The position numbers were made by a program, and so were the translations under genes. DNA of 64,000 bases from Megamerina dolium (lineage: Eukaryota > Arthropoda > Insecta > Diptera > Megamerinidae), in assembly GCA_963854835.1 (NCBI GenBank), contig OY978525.1:47017196-47081195 (forward strand). Direction: 5' to 3'. The notes beneath the pieces are model-generated. The model did no database searches and was not told where the DNA came from. It saw nothing but the letters and a program-made list of their open reading frames with translations. Below are positions 44,965 to 56,269 of this stretch, piece after piece. Each line of letters starts with the position of its first letter. Position 1 is the stretch's first letter.

Positions 44965-47620
44965 ATAGGGAACTCTCTCATCTTTATAACTAGAAATAGG
45001 GAGGAAGTCTAAGACATTACTCTTGCTTCATCAAACATAACAGATAGTATTAGAGATTGGAGGGTTTCAGAAGAACAGTCACTTTCTGATCACTTTTACA
45101 TTGAATTTATGATCAATGAAAAAAAAAACCTCCAATCGTCCGTAATATTCGAAGGACGAATTGGACATCTTTGTGAATATTATGAACAATCACATCAAAG
45201 AGATAGATTCAGACATAAGCAGTAGGGAAACATTAGAATCCCGAGTAAGTTAGTAGACCAAGGCCATCAACGTGGCGCAAAGCTTAGCATGCTCGATTCG
45301 GAAATTATGGAGTAAACGAAAACCCCGATGGTGAAACAAAGAATTGGCGAACTAAGGACAGAGAGTTGGAAATTATTTAACAAAGCAAAAGAACCCATGT
45401 TAGAAATGGGCTGGGATCTGCACAAAGAATCTTTAAGGAAGTACAAAAAATCCCTTAGAGGAGTGAAACAGAAACCGTGGGAAAACCTACTGTGAAGATA
45501 TTGAAGGGATCTCAAAAGCTTCAAGGCTCAGGAAGGTACTCTCTGTGTCCACATTTATACCAAGTGCCCTACAAAGGGCGTATGGAACATGGACTGCCTC
45601 AGAGAACGAGGCTCTAGAACTTCTCACTGTCCCTGTTACTGTCACACACCCGCTTTCCAGTCATACAAACAAATCACATACGCTTGAAGAAAACTTTTAC
45701 AACATAAACACTAATTTCATCTCCAGGAAGAAAATCGAATAGGCGATTGCGAGATTCAAACCGTTCAAGCCACCAGCTCCGGTTGGCATATTTTCTGTTC
45801 GACTACAAAATCTAGAAAGAAGGGTATTACAGCAGTTAAGAATAATCTTCATCGACTGCATATGTCTTAAGTATAGTGAAAGTTGTCTTTATTCCAAAGG
45901 CAGGTAAATGCTCCCACACCATTCCCAAAGACTTTCGACCAATAAGCCTCTTGTCTTTTATATTAACGACATTAGAAAGGCTTATAGGTGGTCAGACAAA
46001 CGATTGGACCGCGGCACATCTCCGAGTGCCAGCACGCCTACATCAAGGGCAAGTCAGCAGAAACCGCCCTGCACACTTTAGTACATACCACAGAGAAGTC
46101 TATGGACCATAGGCACAACATGTTGGCAACCTTGCAGGACATAGAAGGTTAGACAAAGTTAGCAGATGTGCCAACACTCATGGCTTAAATGTAAGCCCAT
46201 CGAAAACGGAAGTAGTTCTCTTAACTAAAAGATACAAGCGCGAATCTTTTTCACCACTCAGACTCAACAACACTAACCTCTAACTCAAAGAAGAGGCTAC
46301 ATTTTTTGGAACTAGTCATAGATAAGAAGCTAAACTAGAAACAGAACATTAAAAACCGAGTCCAGTAGGAATCAGTTATTCTGTACGCCTGTAAGAAAGC
46401 TATAGCCAAGATATGAGGTCTTAAACAAAATGTCTATACAGCTGTAGTTAGAACTGTTCTAACATATGGGGCATTAGTCTGGTGGACTGCTTTGAAGAAA
46501 GCAGATAAGCGAAACCTAGTCTGTAAAATACAACGTTCGGCTTGTATAATAATTACAGGCTCATTAAGAATTACACCAACAAATGCATTAGAGATAAATC
46601 TTCACCTAAGTCCCTTGGATATTTTCAGTATGCAATCTGCGGCCACAACGATCCTCAGATTAGAAGCCGCACATCAGTGGTTGAACATCAAAGAGGCCAT
46701 TCCTCGATAATCAATCAAACAACCGATATTGGGAAACTAGATTACACTACCCAAAACTTTCAGCAAGAGATTCACCACCCATTACTTGACAGGAGGGAAT
46801 GGGATGAGGGAACCCCAGAATTTCTGTATAAATACAACCTAATCTTCACTGACGTCTCAAAGCTGAATGGGGCCGCGGGCGGAGGGATATACTCAGATAC
46901 CATAGGAATCCACCACTCTTTCATGCTGCCTACCCATTGCAGTGTCTTCCAATTAGAGATTAAGGCAATAGGGATTATTTCTGACAGCCAAGCTACTATC
47001 AAAGCACTTGGATCACACATCTTAACATCAAAGACCACGATTCACTGCCGCAGATCTCTCGGTGAGATGGCTCAGCAGTGTAATCTGCACTTAAGGTAGG
47101 TGCAGGTTATAGTGATGTTCCAGGCAATTGTAAGCTAACAATAAAAGCGATAATGACCAACAAGACAAATGACCGCTGGAAACGCTCTATCACGGGCAAG
47201 ATCGCCCAACAGATCTGGCCACGGCTAGACTGGAACCGCACAAAAAGTCTGCTCAGTCTAGATATAAGCATGTTGAGGGTCATAGCTGGAGTAATAACAG
47301 GCCTCTGCGTTCTTGGAACACATGCTAGAAGGATAGGATTGGGCCACCTAACACACAACTTTTGCGGAAGCTGCAGAGATGAGTAAGAAGAGGAGTTAAT
47401 ACTACACTTAATGTGTTCATGCCCGAACTTTGACGCAGGCACATGTCACATCTAGGTTTCTGCAATTCAGACAGCCTCACTAGTCTTTCAACAGCAAAAC
47501 CGAGGAATCTTACACGCTTCATTTTAAGCTCAAAATGGATTGAGTTAGCGAGTTAGGGTTAGATACCATATGGTAACACAATGGGCCTATGATGACCTAA
47601 GTGCGCCACTTCGGGGCAGC
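44965..47620 (+). pseudogene. LOA-like non-LTR element, decayed EN-RT-RNase H
   Basis: The first part (44965-45115) is the end of the endonuclease (FITRNREEV, DWRVSEEQSLSDHF). RT fragments follow, with VVFIPKAGK and DFRPISLLSF at about 45876-45970, then AVVRTVLTYGALVWW near 46440. A C-terminal RNase H domain is suggested by LIFTDVSKLNGAAGGGIYS and QLEIKAIGI near 46840-46980. The RT catalytic YADD region is lost. The 3' UTR-like end is ACCATATGGTAACACAATGG near 47567. Stops and frameshifts occur throughout. Confidence 0.75.
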
Positions 47621-48327
47621 CAACCCATGCCTACCTACCATCCTTCTCTCCATATACCGATGCTGTTGGTATGATTACTTTACTCCTTCATTTGTGTTGA
47701 CGCTCTCGGATTGCCGTACCTCTATTATTATACCAGAGACTTTAGAAGTAATGAGATATCCTACTGTTAATAGACAGCGTTTTAACAGCAAATCTGGCGA
47801 TGAAACATTGGCCACCTTCTCACTCAAAGTCAAAAATAGTTTAGATACACTGGAAACATTTGCGAATGAGTATTTTGACACGTAAACCAACCGAAGCTTC
47901 ACACAATCTATTTGAGTCGGGATGTCACATATATAAAAACTTTCATATGCACCCATGTGTGAATCCGACGATTAAGATTCAATATTGAAATTATATAGGA
48001 TAATTCGAAAATATATGTATACAAGAATATGCGAAATTCAGCATATGTAATACTTTGGTTACTTTTCGATCAGAAATTAATGAATATCAACATTTTATTA
48101 AAAATATGTAGGCAATAAGAATTATTTAAATGATCATGGAACACGATTTTTTATTAAAATTTAATTTGTTTACAATAATTAATTCTGATCAAAATGTTTA
48201 GCTATCAGGTGAATTTCAATAAGAAAGCATCCCTTATTTGCCTACTACAAACAATCAACTCGATCATCTGTTCGATTTTAATTGCTCTTATTTTTTCGTT
48301 TTCTAGATATTTTACTATGTAAATATA

Positions 48328-49978
48328 CAGTGGCTCCCAGCTTATTTCGTACAGTGACAGTTTAAAAATTGCTGCAGTCGTAATTCCTAATATAGCAAAA
48401 ATTTGAACAAAATATAAATGCCATTTTTGAAAGGAAGGTTTGTTTTTTATTTTCCAAAATTTACTTTTTCAAAATTTTAGTGTTTGACACTATAAAAAAA
48501 TAAAATAAGAAAAAAATAGGAAAATTCATGTCACAGCTTATTTCGTACAGTCTCTTTAAGTTCAAACTAAAAACAAAGTAAGTTGATTTTAATATTTAGT
48601 ATGACATCCCTTAGCGTTAATGACAGCCTGGAGTCTATTTGGCATTGAATCCACCAATTTTTGAGTGATGTCTGGTGTGATTTTTTTCCATTCCTCCATT
48701 AGTACCTTCTTTAGGTCTTGCTTATTAGAAATCTTGTGTGTTCTTATTTTATTGTCCAAAATAGACCAAAGATTTTCAATCACATTCATGTCAGATGACT
48801 GTGGTGGTGGAGACATCAAGTGTGGGCAGTTCCAAATAAGCCAAGATTGCAAATCCCAGATTTATGTTTTGGGTCATTATCTTGGTAGTACCGAAATTCT
48901 TCCCGCAAACCCAGTTTGTCTGCACTTTGAAGTAAATTGTTTTTCAGAATCTCGAGGTACTTCATTTTGTCCATTGTTCCCTCAATAAAAACCAATTCAC
49001 CTACTCCGGCTGCTGACATACAGGCCCAAACCATCACGCTACCGCCACCATGCTTCACTGTGGGCTTAAGGTTCTCCTTGTTTAGCTCGGTATTCGCTTT
49101 ACGCCAAACATATGACATTCCGTCCGAGCCAAAAATATTAAACTTAGACTCATCCGCGAAAATAACGGTATTCCAGAACGCAGGAGTATTAATAATATGC
49201 TCTTTGGCGAAGTCAAGTCGGCGTTGTATATTCATTTTCGAAATGAATGGTTTCTTTCGGGCTACTCGACCGTTCAAGTCATGATTGCGCAGCACACGTC
49301 GGACAGTTTCAGCACTGGATGATTTTCCTATTTCACGCTGAACCTCTGCAGCCAACTTCGGAGCGGATAACTTTGGATTTTTCGTAATTTTTCGTACAAT
49401 ATAACGCTCGTCTGATGCGTTGAAAATCTTATTAGGTGCTTCTCTGCCCTTGTTCTCCAACCGATTTTCGCGAACGAAGCGTTGAATGATGTATTGGACA
49501 GTTGAGGCACTTAAATTTGTCATTTCAGCAATTTTTCGCACACTCTGACCTTTCCTAAAATGGTTAATTACCAGTTTACGCTGTTCCATCGTTGTACGAT
49601 GACCCATAAAGCTAAATGTTTAATTTACAGCACTTTAACTATTTAAAATAATAATAATAAAAATTGTTATAATAGTTAAAAAGGTCCAAAAACTCATACA
49701 ATTCAAAAAAACTTTGTAACTGCGCGGCAGAATGAAACTTACTTACATTGAAGTTTGTGTACGAAATAAGATGTGAGCTGAAAATCAGCTGATCAATAGT
49801 TTTTCTCTCTTGCATAACAAAAAGAAAAATTTTTGGGGTTCCCCGTTTTCTTATTAGGTTTACTAAACACATACACAGACATCTACATTCAAAACTTATC
49901 GATAAGTTTTTTAGTTTCGATGTTACAGCCATGTACATAAAAATATATACACTGTACGAAATAAGCTGTGAGCCACTG
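48328..49978 (-). mobile_element. Tc1-like transposon with IR/DR ends
   Basis: A 1651-bp element with ends CAGTGGCTCCCAGCTTATTT and the complement of AAATAAGCTGTGAGCCACTG is flanked by TA. Each end has a second inner copy of the motif CAGCTTATTTCGTACAGT or a variant (near 48535 and near 49758) about 200 bp inside. This is the IR/DR arrangement known from some Tc1 elements. Foldback copy A shows the uninterrupted target near 16700. Confidence 0.95.
48589..49607 (-). pseudogene. Tc1-like transposase, one frameshift
   Basis: The ATG at 49607 starts MGHRTTMEQRKL. Two helix-turn-helix regions (RKIAEMTNLSASTVQYII, then the APKLAAEVQRE region) bind the ends. The catalytic triad is visible as Asp in FADESKFNIF, Asp in QDNDPKHKS and Glu in MNVIENLW (DD34E type). 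The frame shifts soon after the second Asp (about 48840), and the remaining 87 codons continue in another frame to 48589. The total length of about 340 residues fits the family. A single lesion separates it from an intact frame. Confidence 0.93.
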
Positions 49979-51635
49979 TATATGCACACATGCGAAGCAG
50001 AATTGTCTATTTTTCATTGTCGCGATTTAATTTTTTTCTATTTTTCAAGATTTTGTCATTTTGCGCTTGTTCAGCAGCCAACACATCAAACTGTTCGTCT
50101 TTCGTCGATTTCACTCGCATTGGTGCACACAACACACATCTACGCCTGCGTATTTGTTGTTGATTTTGCTTTCGTTTTTTGAGGAAAAGGAAGAATCAGA
50201 AACTTTCTGATTTTCGATTTGGTCTTTGATAACAAAAGCACACATGGGTAATAGGACGGGTCAAATTTTTATAGCAAAAAACCGTGACATATCGCATAGC
50301 AAGAACTAAAATTAACATAGATTGTAAGTATTGTATATTTTTCCACAATACCATGGGTCTAAAATAATGTTGACCACGCGCATTTCCAAAAATAAATATT
50401 TTTTCCATACAAAACATTAAAAAAAATTATTTTTGGTTGGATAGACATACTAATTTCGGAAAATTCGGAGCGTCAACATTAATTTTAGACCCATCGGTTG
50501 TCGTACAAATATACCTTAAATCATAGTAGTTTCCGCTTTTGCTATACGATCGTGGCTACAAAATTTGGCCCACTCTAATGTATATGTGTAACAGAATGCA
50601 GGAAATAAATGTTTCGTTTGTTCTCTAATTCTAAATTTGTCATCATCGCATCTGCAGAAACATGGCCTTGAACACTTGTATTATGTAGATGGTTTTTATT
50701 CTAAATCTCATATAAATTCGAGGGAGGCTGATTGCCTCACGTATCCCCTTCTGCTACACGGACATGAAATCAGCCGATTGGCTGTCCATACTCGTATACG
50801 AACTATATGCACGAAACGAAAGCTAAAGCAACAACAAGAACGCATGCGCAGATGTGTGTGTGTGTGTATGCAATGAATGAGTAATCAACGAAAGACGAAC
50901 AATTCGATGTGTTGGCTGTTGAACAAGCGCAAAATCCTGAAAAATAGCAAAAATGAATCGCATGATTGCTGTGTTGCCGTTCTCGCTTATTTATCAATGA
51001 AAAATAGACAATTCTGCTTCGCATGTGTGCATATATATTTACATAGTAAAATATGTAGAAAACGAAAAAATGAGAGCAATTAAAATCGAACAGATGATCG
51101 AGTTGATTGTTTGTAGTAGGCAAATAAGGGATGCTTTCTTATTGAAATTCACCTGATAGCTAAACATTTTGATCAGAATTAATTATTGTAAACAAATTAA
51201 ATTTTAATAAAAAATCGTGTTCCATGATCATTTAATTAATTCTTATCGCCTACATATTTTTAATAAAATTTTGATATTCATTAATTTCTGATCGAAAAGT
51301 AACCAAAGTATTACATATGCTGAATTTCGCATATTCTTGAATAAATATAATTTCGAATTATCCTATATAATTTCAGTATTGAATCTTCATCGTCGGATTC
51401 ATACATAGGTGCATATGAAAGTATTTATATATGTGACATCCCGACTCAAATAGATTGTGTGAAGCTGCGGTTGGTTTACGTGTGAAAATACTAATTCGCA
51501 ACTGTTTCCAGTGTATCTAAAACTATTTTTGACTTTGAGTGAAAAGGTGGCCAATGTTTCATCGCCAGATTTGCTGTTAAAATGCTGTCTATTAACAGTG
51601 GGATATCTCATTACTTCTAAAGTCTCTGATTATAC

Positions 51636-51938
51636 CCAGTGCCAAGGCTATACTGTGAATAATTTGGGATCAAATTTATGTAATACTTAATATATGAGAC
51701 ACATTGATAGTCAAAATGAAAGGGAAGACCAAATCCACTTCACCATGCTGATGAAAACAATCTACATTACGTCAAATAAACTGGCACGATGTGTGTTAGG
51801 ACACAATAGTTTTTGTACCCTTGCGAATTTAACTCAACAACTAAATCAACCAAACGACGTCTTTTCTTCATCAATGATAAGCGAACACTGTCTCTCAATT
51901 TTATTAAATTCAATTTAGAAGTAACAGTAAGATATATG
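51636..51938. other. No recognisable gene
   Basis: About 300 bp between foldback copy B and the copia element, AT-rich, with one 74-codon frame (51694) that I cannot relate to any family. Confidence 0.45.
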
Positions 51939-52139
51939 TGTTAAAAGTAAAATTGAAGTGTAACGGCAACTGTATACAAATTTGTCGTATCTACTTTGTT
52001 TTACTTCTAACATAATTCATCATAGTTGCATTGCTTATATTGTATCGCTTTAATTTTGTATATACAATATTTTATTCATTCTCAAAAATTCTAACAATAA
52101 ACTCGAACAATTTACATTCTATCATCAAAAATTCTAACA
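51939..52139 (+). repeat. 5' LTR of the copia element
   Basis: This is 201 bp, beginning TGTTAAAAG and ending TTCTAACA. The AATAAA near 52097 may be the polyadenylation signal. Confidence 0.97.
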
Positions 52140-52158
52140 GGTTATGGGCCCAGGTGCA
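52140..52158 (+). other. Copia-type primer-binding site
   Basis: GTTATGGGCCCAGGTGC follows the LTR directly, as in Drosophila copia, where priming uses an internal fragment of initiator tRNA-Met. Confidence 0.8.
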
Positions 52159-52217
52159 GTATCATAATAGTGGATAATAATAAAAAGTTGTATTAATTAA
52201 TAATTTTGTATGTCAAA

Positions 52218-53273
52218 ATGAGTTCCACGGGTTTGTACGCCATCGAGAAGTTGAATGATACAAACTACGCGTCATGGGCAATTCAAATGAAGAGTGTGCT
52301 TGTACATTCGGAATTGTGGCCAATTGTCAGCGGTAAGCACATTAAGAGTGAATTCGCAACTTCAGAGGAAATCGCAGCATTCGATATGAAAGATGAAAAG
52401 GCGCTCGCTAGTTTAATGTTGAGTATTAAACCATCGCAGCTTAATCACGTTAAACATTGCGATACGTCGTTGAAGGCTTGGAATAAGCTGAAAGAGATAT
52501 ACCAACCCCAAGGACCAGCTCGCAAAATAACGCCGTTCAAAAGATTACTCTGTCTCCGTATGTCGGAAAGTGAGAATATAGCTGAGCATCTTAATGAATT
52601 CTATGCTGTGGTAGAACAGTTGGCTGAAATTACTGTGGTGATGCCAGACGAAGTGATGGTTATAATATTGTTATCTAGTCTACCGAAATCTTACGATAGC
52701 TTCGTAATCGCAATAGAAACTCGTGATACTTTGCCAACGCTTAGTACGCTTAGAGTTAAGTTGCTGGAAGAAGGTGCGAGAAGACATGAGAGACAAGATA
52801 ATATTGAAAGCAGTGAAGTTCATCAAGCGTTTGTTGCTCGAGAAAATGAACGAAAGTCGTTAAACAATAACAAGAGTTCCAGTAGTAAGGACAGTAAAAG
52901 TTATAATAGCAAACGTACAAACGGTAAGTGCTATAACTGTGGGCATCGCGGACATTTTGCTGCTAACTGTAGGGAGCCGAGAAAGATGCAGTCAAAAGCT
53001 GATCATTCTTCGTATTCAATTCTTGCTTCCGTTTCGTCACATAATATGGAACGAAATACTTGGTGTATTGATAGTGGAGCGACAAGTCATATGTGTTGTG
53101 ATCGTGCTTTGTGTTCAACATTTGAAGAGTGCATAGAGAGAATCGCATTAGCAGGCAACAACTTTATTGAAGCTAGAGGTAAAGGTATCGTAAGGGTTAA
53201 AAACGGCAATTTAAAGCCGAACTCAAGGATGTGTTGTACGTACCCGATTTACAAAATAATTTTATTTCGGTGA
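52218..53273 (+). CDS. Copia Gag-protease
   Basis: The ATG at 52218 (MSSTGLYAIEKL) is chosen over the upstream in-frame TTG. The N-terminal part is the UBN2/DUF4219-type capsid (NYASWAIQMKSVL, then LKEIYQPQGP). One CCHC knuckle, CYNCGHRGHFAANC, lies around residue 240. The aspartic protease starts with CIDSGATSHM near residue 285. A frame shift near 53215 ends the ORF at 53273 instead of running into integrase. Gag would form particles and the protease would process them. Confidence 0.92.
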   Translation: MSSTGLYAIEKLNDTNYASWAIQMKSVLVHSELWPIVSGKHIKSEFATSEEIAAFDMKDEKALASLMLSIKPSQLNHVKHCDTSLKAWNKLKEIYQPQGPARKITPFKRLLCLRMSESENIAEHLNEFYAVVEQLAEITVVMPDEVMVIILLSSLPKSYDSFVIAIETRDTLPTLSTLRVKLLEEGARRHERQDNIESSEVHQAFVARENERKSLNNNKSSSSKDSKSYNSKRTNGKCYNCGHRGHFAANCREPRKMQSKADHSSYSILASVSSHNMERNTWCIDSGATSHMCCDRALCSTFEECIERIALAGNNFIEARGKGIVRVKNGNLKPNSRMCCTYPIYKIILFR

Positions 53274-55654
53274 GCAAAGCTGTATGTAATGGGTTTACTG
53301 TAACTTTTGGAAAAATGCAAGCGTTCATAAAAAATAGAAATGGTGCAGTTGTTATGATGGCAAAGGAAGAGGGCGGTCTGTTTGCATTTAAAAACGAGTT
53401 GATTGAATGCTTCTACGCACAAGGTGTAAATACTAATGCAATTGACTGGCATAATCGTTTTGGACATTTGAACTTCAACAGTTTGCAAGAAATGTCGACT
53501 AAGAAATTGGTACATGGTCTTACAATTAAAGAGAATCAAAGTGATAATAGGTGCATAACGTGTGCAAAAAGCAAAATATCTGCAAAGCCATTTCCACATG
53601 CATCTGAAAATCGTGCTCGAGATCTATGTGAGATCATTCACACAGATATATGTGGTCCCATGAACAAACAATCAATAGGTGGTTCACGTTATTTCGCAAC
53701 TTTCATCGATGATAGCTCACGGTATACATTTATTTATTTTCTAAAGAAAAAAGACGAAATATTTGATGCTTTTAAATCGTTCAAAGAAATGGTGGAAAAG
53801 CAGACGAACCGTAAAATCAAAATATTGCGCAGCGATAATGGGGGCGAATATCTAAGCAATGAATTTGAAAAATTCCTACAAGAGAATGGAATTTTACGCC
53901 AGTTGACGGTTCCTCACACACCCCAGCAGAACGGTGTGGCAGAGCGAGCCAACAGAACTTTGGTGGAGATGGCAAGAAGTATGCTTGTGCATAGCGGCTT
54001 AGATGAGTATTTTTGGGCGGAGGCGGTGGCAACCGCATCATATTTACGTAATCGAGCTGCAACAAAAACACTCGTAAATTCTACTCCGTACGAATACTGG
54101 ACTGGGAAAAAACCAAGTGTAGCGCATCTGAAAGTGTTTGGATCATTAGCTGTCGTATTGGATAAAACACAAAAGAAAAAATTCCAGCCAAAAGGTAAAG
54201 AGATGATCATGGTGGGTTACTCCAGCATTTCGAAAGCATATCGTTTGTACGATGCACAAGCTCGAAAGGTGATCGTAAGTAGAGATGTCGTGTTTATGGA
54301 GGGCACATTCACTCATTCAGAAGGAGGTGAGTGCGATATAGTAAGTTTTGATATAAGTGATATGGCGACTGGAATTGAAACAAACAGTGTGGCTGAAGAC
54401 ACGAATTTAACTGAGGCAGTAGTTAGTCTCGCACAGCCAGTTCGTATTGGCCGTGGCCGACCGAAAATGGTGCATACTGGTAGACGAGGTCGTCCTCGTA
54501 AACAGCCACATGTGTTAAACTTAATGGCAGATGACATTGATATTCCACAAAGTGCAAAAGAGGCACTAGGAAGCAAGTATTCAGAGCAATGGAGAGACTC
54601 TATGAAGAAAGAGTACGATGCGTTGGTGCATAATAACACGTGGTCGTTAGTTGACTTACCAACGGGAGAGAAAGCGATTGGGTGCAAATGGGTATACAAC
54701 GTGAAACGTAATGCGGACGGTGGTGTTCAACGCTTCAAGTCGCGTCTGGTCGCGAAAGGTTGTAGTCAACAATTTGGTGTAAATTTTACAGAAACATTTT
54801 CACCAGTTGTGAGATATGCCACAATTCGTATGTTACTGGCTTTGGCGTGCGAACACGACTTATACTTACATCAAATGGATGTGTCATCAGCATACCTAAA
54901 CAGCGATTTACATGACACTGTTTTTATGAAACAGCCAGAATGTTATGTAAATGAGAAGTATCCAAATCGCGTACTGAAGCTACAAAAGGCTCTTTATGGG
55001 TTAAAGCAAAGTGGACGTGAATGGAATAATAAGCTCGATTCAGTTTTGAAGAAGATGGGTTTCAAACCATGCATCAGTGAGCCATGCGTTTACACAAAAA
55101 ATGAGAAAGGTAGTTTTAACATAATTGTTGTTTATGTTGATGATCTTATCATAGCTAGTTCAGAATTGAAGGAGTTAAAACGAATTAAAGTCGACATATC
55201 TGAAGTTTTTGACGTTGTGGACGGTGGTCCATTAAAGTATTTCCTAGGTATGGAAATAGAGCGTAAAAGTGATACTGGAGCTATCACAGTATGTCAGCGA
55301 CAATACATTTTAAATTTGCTAAGACAACATGGCATGGAACAGTGTAAAGCGGTGGCAACACCGTTAGATGCAGGATTTCAAACACGTTGTGATAAAGATG
55401 ATTGCAAAAAAATTAATGCGACTGATTATCAATCATTGATAGGTGCGCTCATGTACCTGGCTATTTCTACGCGTCCAGACATCTTGCATTCCGTATGTAA
55501 GCTTGCCCAACGGAACATCAATCCACACGCCGAACATGAAGCAGGCGCGAAGCATATACGTCGCGCTGTCAACCGCAGCAAAAGAAGCTGTGTACATAAA
55601 CAAATTGCTGAACGAGATGGGTTTTTGCATCACAACGCCAATGCTTATAAATAG
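53231..55654 (+). CDS. Copia integrase-reverse transcriptase, RNase H deleted
   Basis: The frame picks up at YVPDLQNNFISVSK. Integrase has its His/Cys zinc region (WHNRFGHLN, CITCAKS) and the catalytic residues Asp in HTDICGPM, Asp in SDNGGEY and Glu in NGVAERANRT. RT has CKWVYNVKRN, HQMDVSSAYL and the catalytic VVYVDDLII. RNase H starts with YLAISTRPDI and LAQRNI. After GAKHI the sequence jumps, in another frame, to the segment beginning YVALSTAAKEA. The frame then ends in unrelated residues at 55654. The lost block should hold the RNase H acidic residues. Confidence 0.93.
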   Translation: MLYVPDLQNNFISVSKAVCNGFTVTFGKMQAFIKNRNGAVVMMAKEEGGLFAFKNELIECFYAQGVNTNAIDWHNRFGHLNFNSLQEMSTKKLVHGLTIKENQSDNRCITCAKSKISAKPFPHASENRARDLCEIIHTDICGPMNKQSIGGSRYFATFIDDSSRYTFIYFLKKKDEIFDAFKSFKEMVEKQTNRKIKILRSDNGGEYLSNEFEKFLQENGILRQLTVPHTPQQNGVAERANRTLVEMARSMLVHSGLDEYFWAEAVATASYLRNRAATKTLVNSTPYEYWTGKKPSVAHLKVFGSLAVVLDKTQKKKFQPKGKEMIMVGYSSISKAYRLYDAQARKVIVSRDVVFMEGTFTHSEGGECDIVSFDISDMATGIETNSVAEDTNLTEAVVSLAQPVRIGRGRPKMVHTGRRGRPRKQPHVLNLMADDIDIPQSAKEALGSKYSEQWRDSMKKEYDALVHNNTWSLVDLPTGEKAIGCKWVYNVKRNADGGVQRFKSRLVAKGCSQQFGVNFTETFSPVVRYATIRMLLALACEHDLYLHQMDVSSAYLNSDLHDTVFMKQPECYVNEKYPNRVLKLQKALYGLKQSGREWNNKLDSVLKKMGFKPCISEPCVYTKNEKGSFNIIVVYVDDLIIASSELKELKRIKVDISEVFDVVDGGPLKYFLGMEIERKSDTGAITVCQRQYILNLLRQHGMEQCKAVATPLDAGFQTRCDKDDCKKINATDYQSLIGALMYLAISTRPDILHSVCKLAQRNINPHAEHEAGAKHIRRAVNRSKRSCVHKQIAERDGFLHHNANAYK

Positions 55655-55871
55655 CGACAATCAAAGTGCGCAGTGTTTGGTTAGAAATCAAACATACCAC
55701 GCACGAAGTAAACATATTGATATAAAGTATCACCATGTTCGTGAATTATATAAAAATAATGAAATTGTCTTAAATTATCTTTGTACTAATGAAATGATAT
55801 CCGATATATTAACTAAAAATTTGCAAAAGATTAAGCATATTAAATTTACTAAAGCTATGGGATTGTATTAA
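55562..55871 (+). pseudogene. Copia RNase H C-terminal part, out of frame
   Basis: The C-terminal end of RNase H (YVALSTAAKEAVY, INSDNQSAQCLV, then KHIDIKYHHVREL) reads to a normal stop at 55871. It lies in a different frame from the upstream RT because of the internal deletion. Confidence 0.9.
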
Positions 55872-55931
55872 CCATTTGAATTTTAAGTTGTTCAAATATG
55901 TTTGTCTTTAATTAACAAATATGTATTAGTT

Positions 55932-55940
55932 GAGAAGGAG
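55932..55940 (+). other. Copia polypurine tract
   Basis: GAGAAGGAG lies immediately before the 3' LTR and would prime plus-strand DNA. Confidence 0.85.
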
Positions 55941-56141
55941 TGTTAAAAGTAAAATTGAAGTGTAACGGCAACTGTATACAAATTTGTCGTATCTACTTTG
56001 TTTTACTTCTAACATAATTCATCATAGTTGCATTGCTTATATTGTATCGCTTTAATTTTGTATATACAATATTTTATTCATTCTCAAAAATTCTAACAAT
56101 AAACTCGAACAATTTACATTCTATCATCAAAAATTCTAACA
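55941..56141 (+). repeat. 3' LTR of the copia element
   Basis: This is 201 bp, with no difference from the 5' LTR that I can see. Confidence 0.97.
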
Positions 56142-56269
56142 ATATGTACATACATACAAACCGATGTGTGTGATGTATATGTACATATTTATATTCACAT
56201 AAAATATATATATGCGAAATAACAGAATAATTGTGAGACAAATATAAAACTTCAAATTATAATACAATA

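Larger units (their letters stand above)
47734..51628. mobile_element. Foldback element, copy B, with nested Tc1
   Basis: The ends CAGAGACTTTAGAAGTAATG and its complement are flanked by a 7-bp direct repeat ATTATAC (47727-47733 and 51629-51635). Without the Tc1 insert it is about 2.2 kb. The right arm is complete here. No coding region of its own is seen. The (GT)n run near 50850 is shared with copy A. Confidence 0.88.
51939..56141 (+). mobile_element. Ty1/Copia retrotransposon, young but internally deleted
   Basis: The 4203-bp element has two 201-bp LTRs that are identical by eye and the 5-bp target duplication ATATG (51934-51938 and 56142-56146). The primer site beside the 5' LTR is copia-like. 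The polypurine tract GAGAAGGAG abuts the 3' LTR. It carries one frameshift between protease and integrase and a deletion in RNase H. LTR identity implies a recent insertion, so it was probably mobilised in trans or damaged very recently. Confidence 0.96.

Noticed and set aside
53249..53599. Antisense frames across the copia pol gene
   Set aside because: They are shadows of a well-supported coding strand and have no domains.
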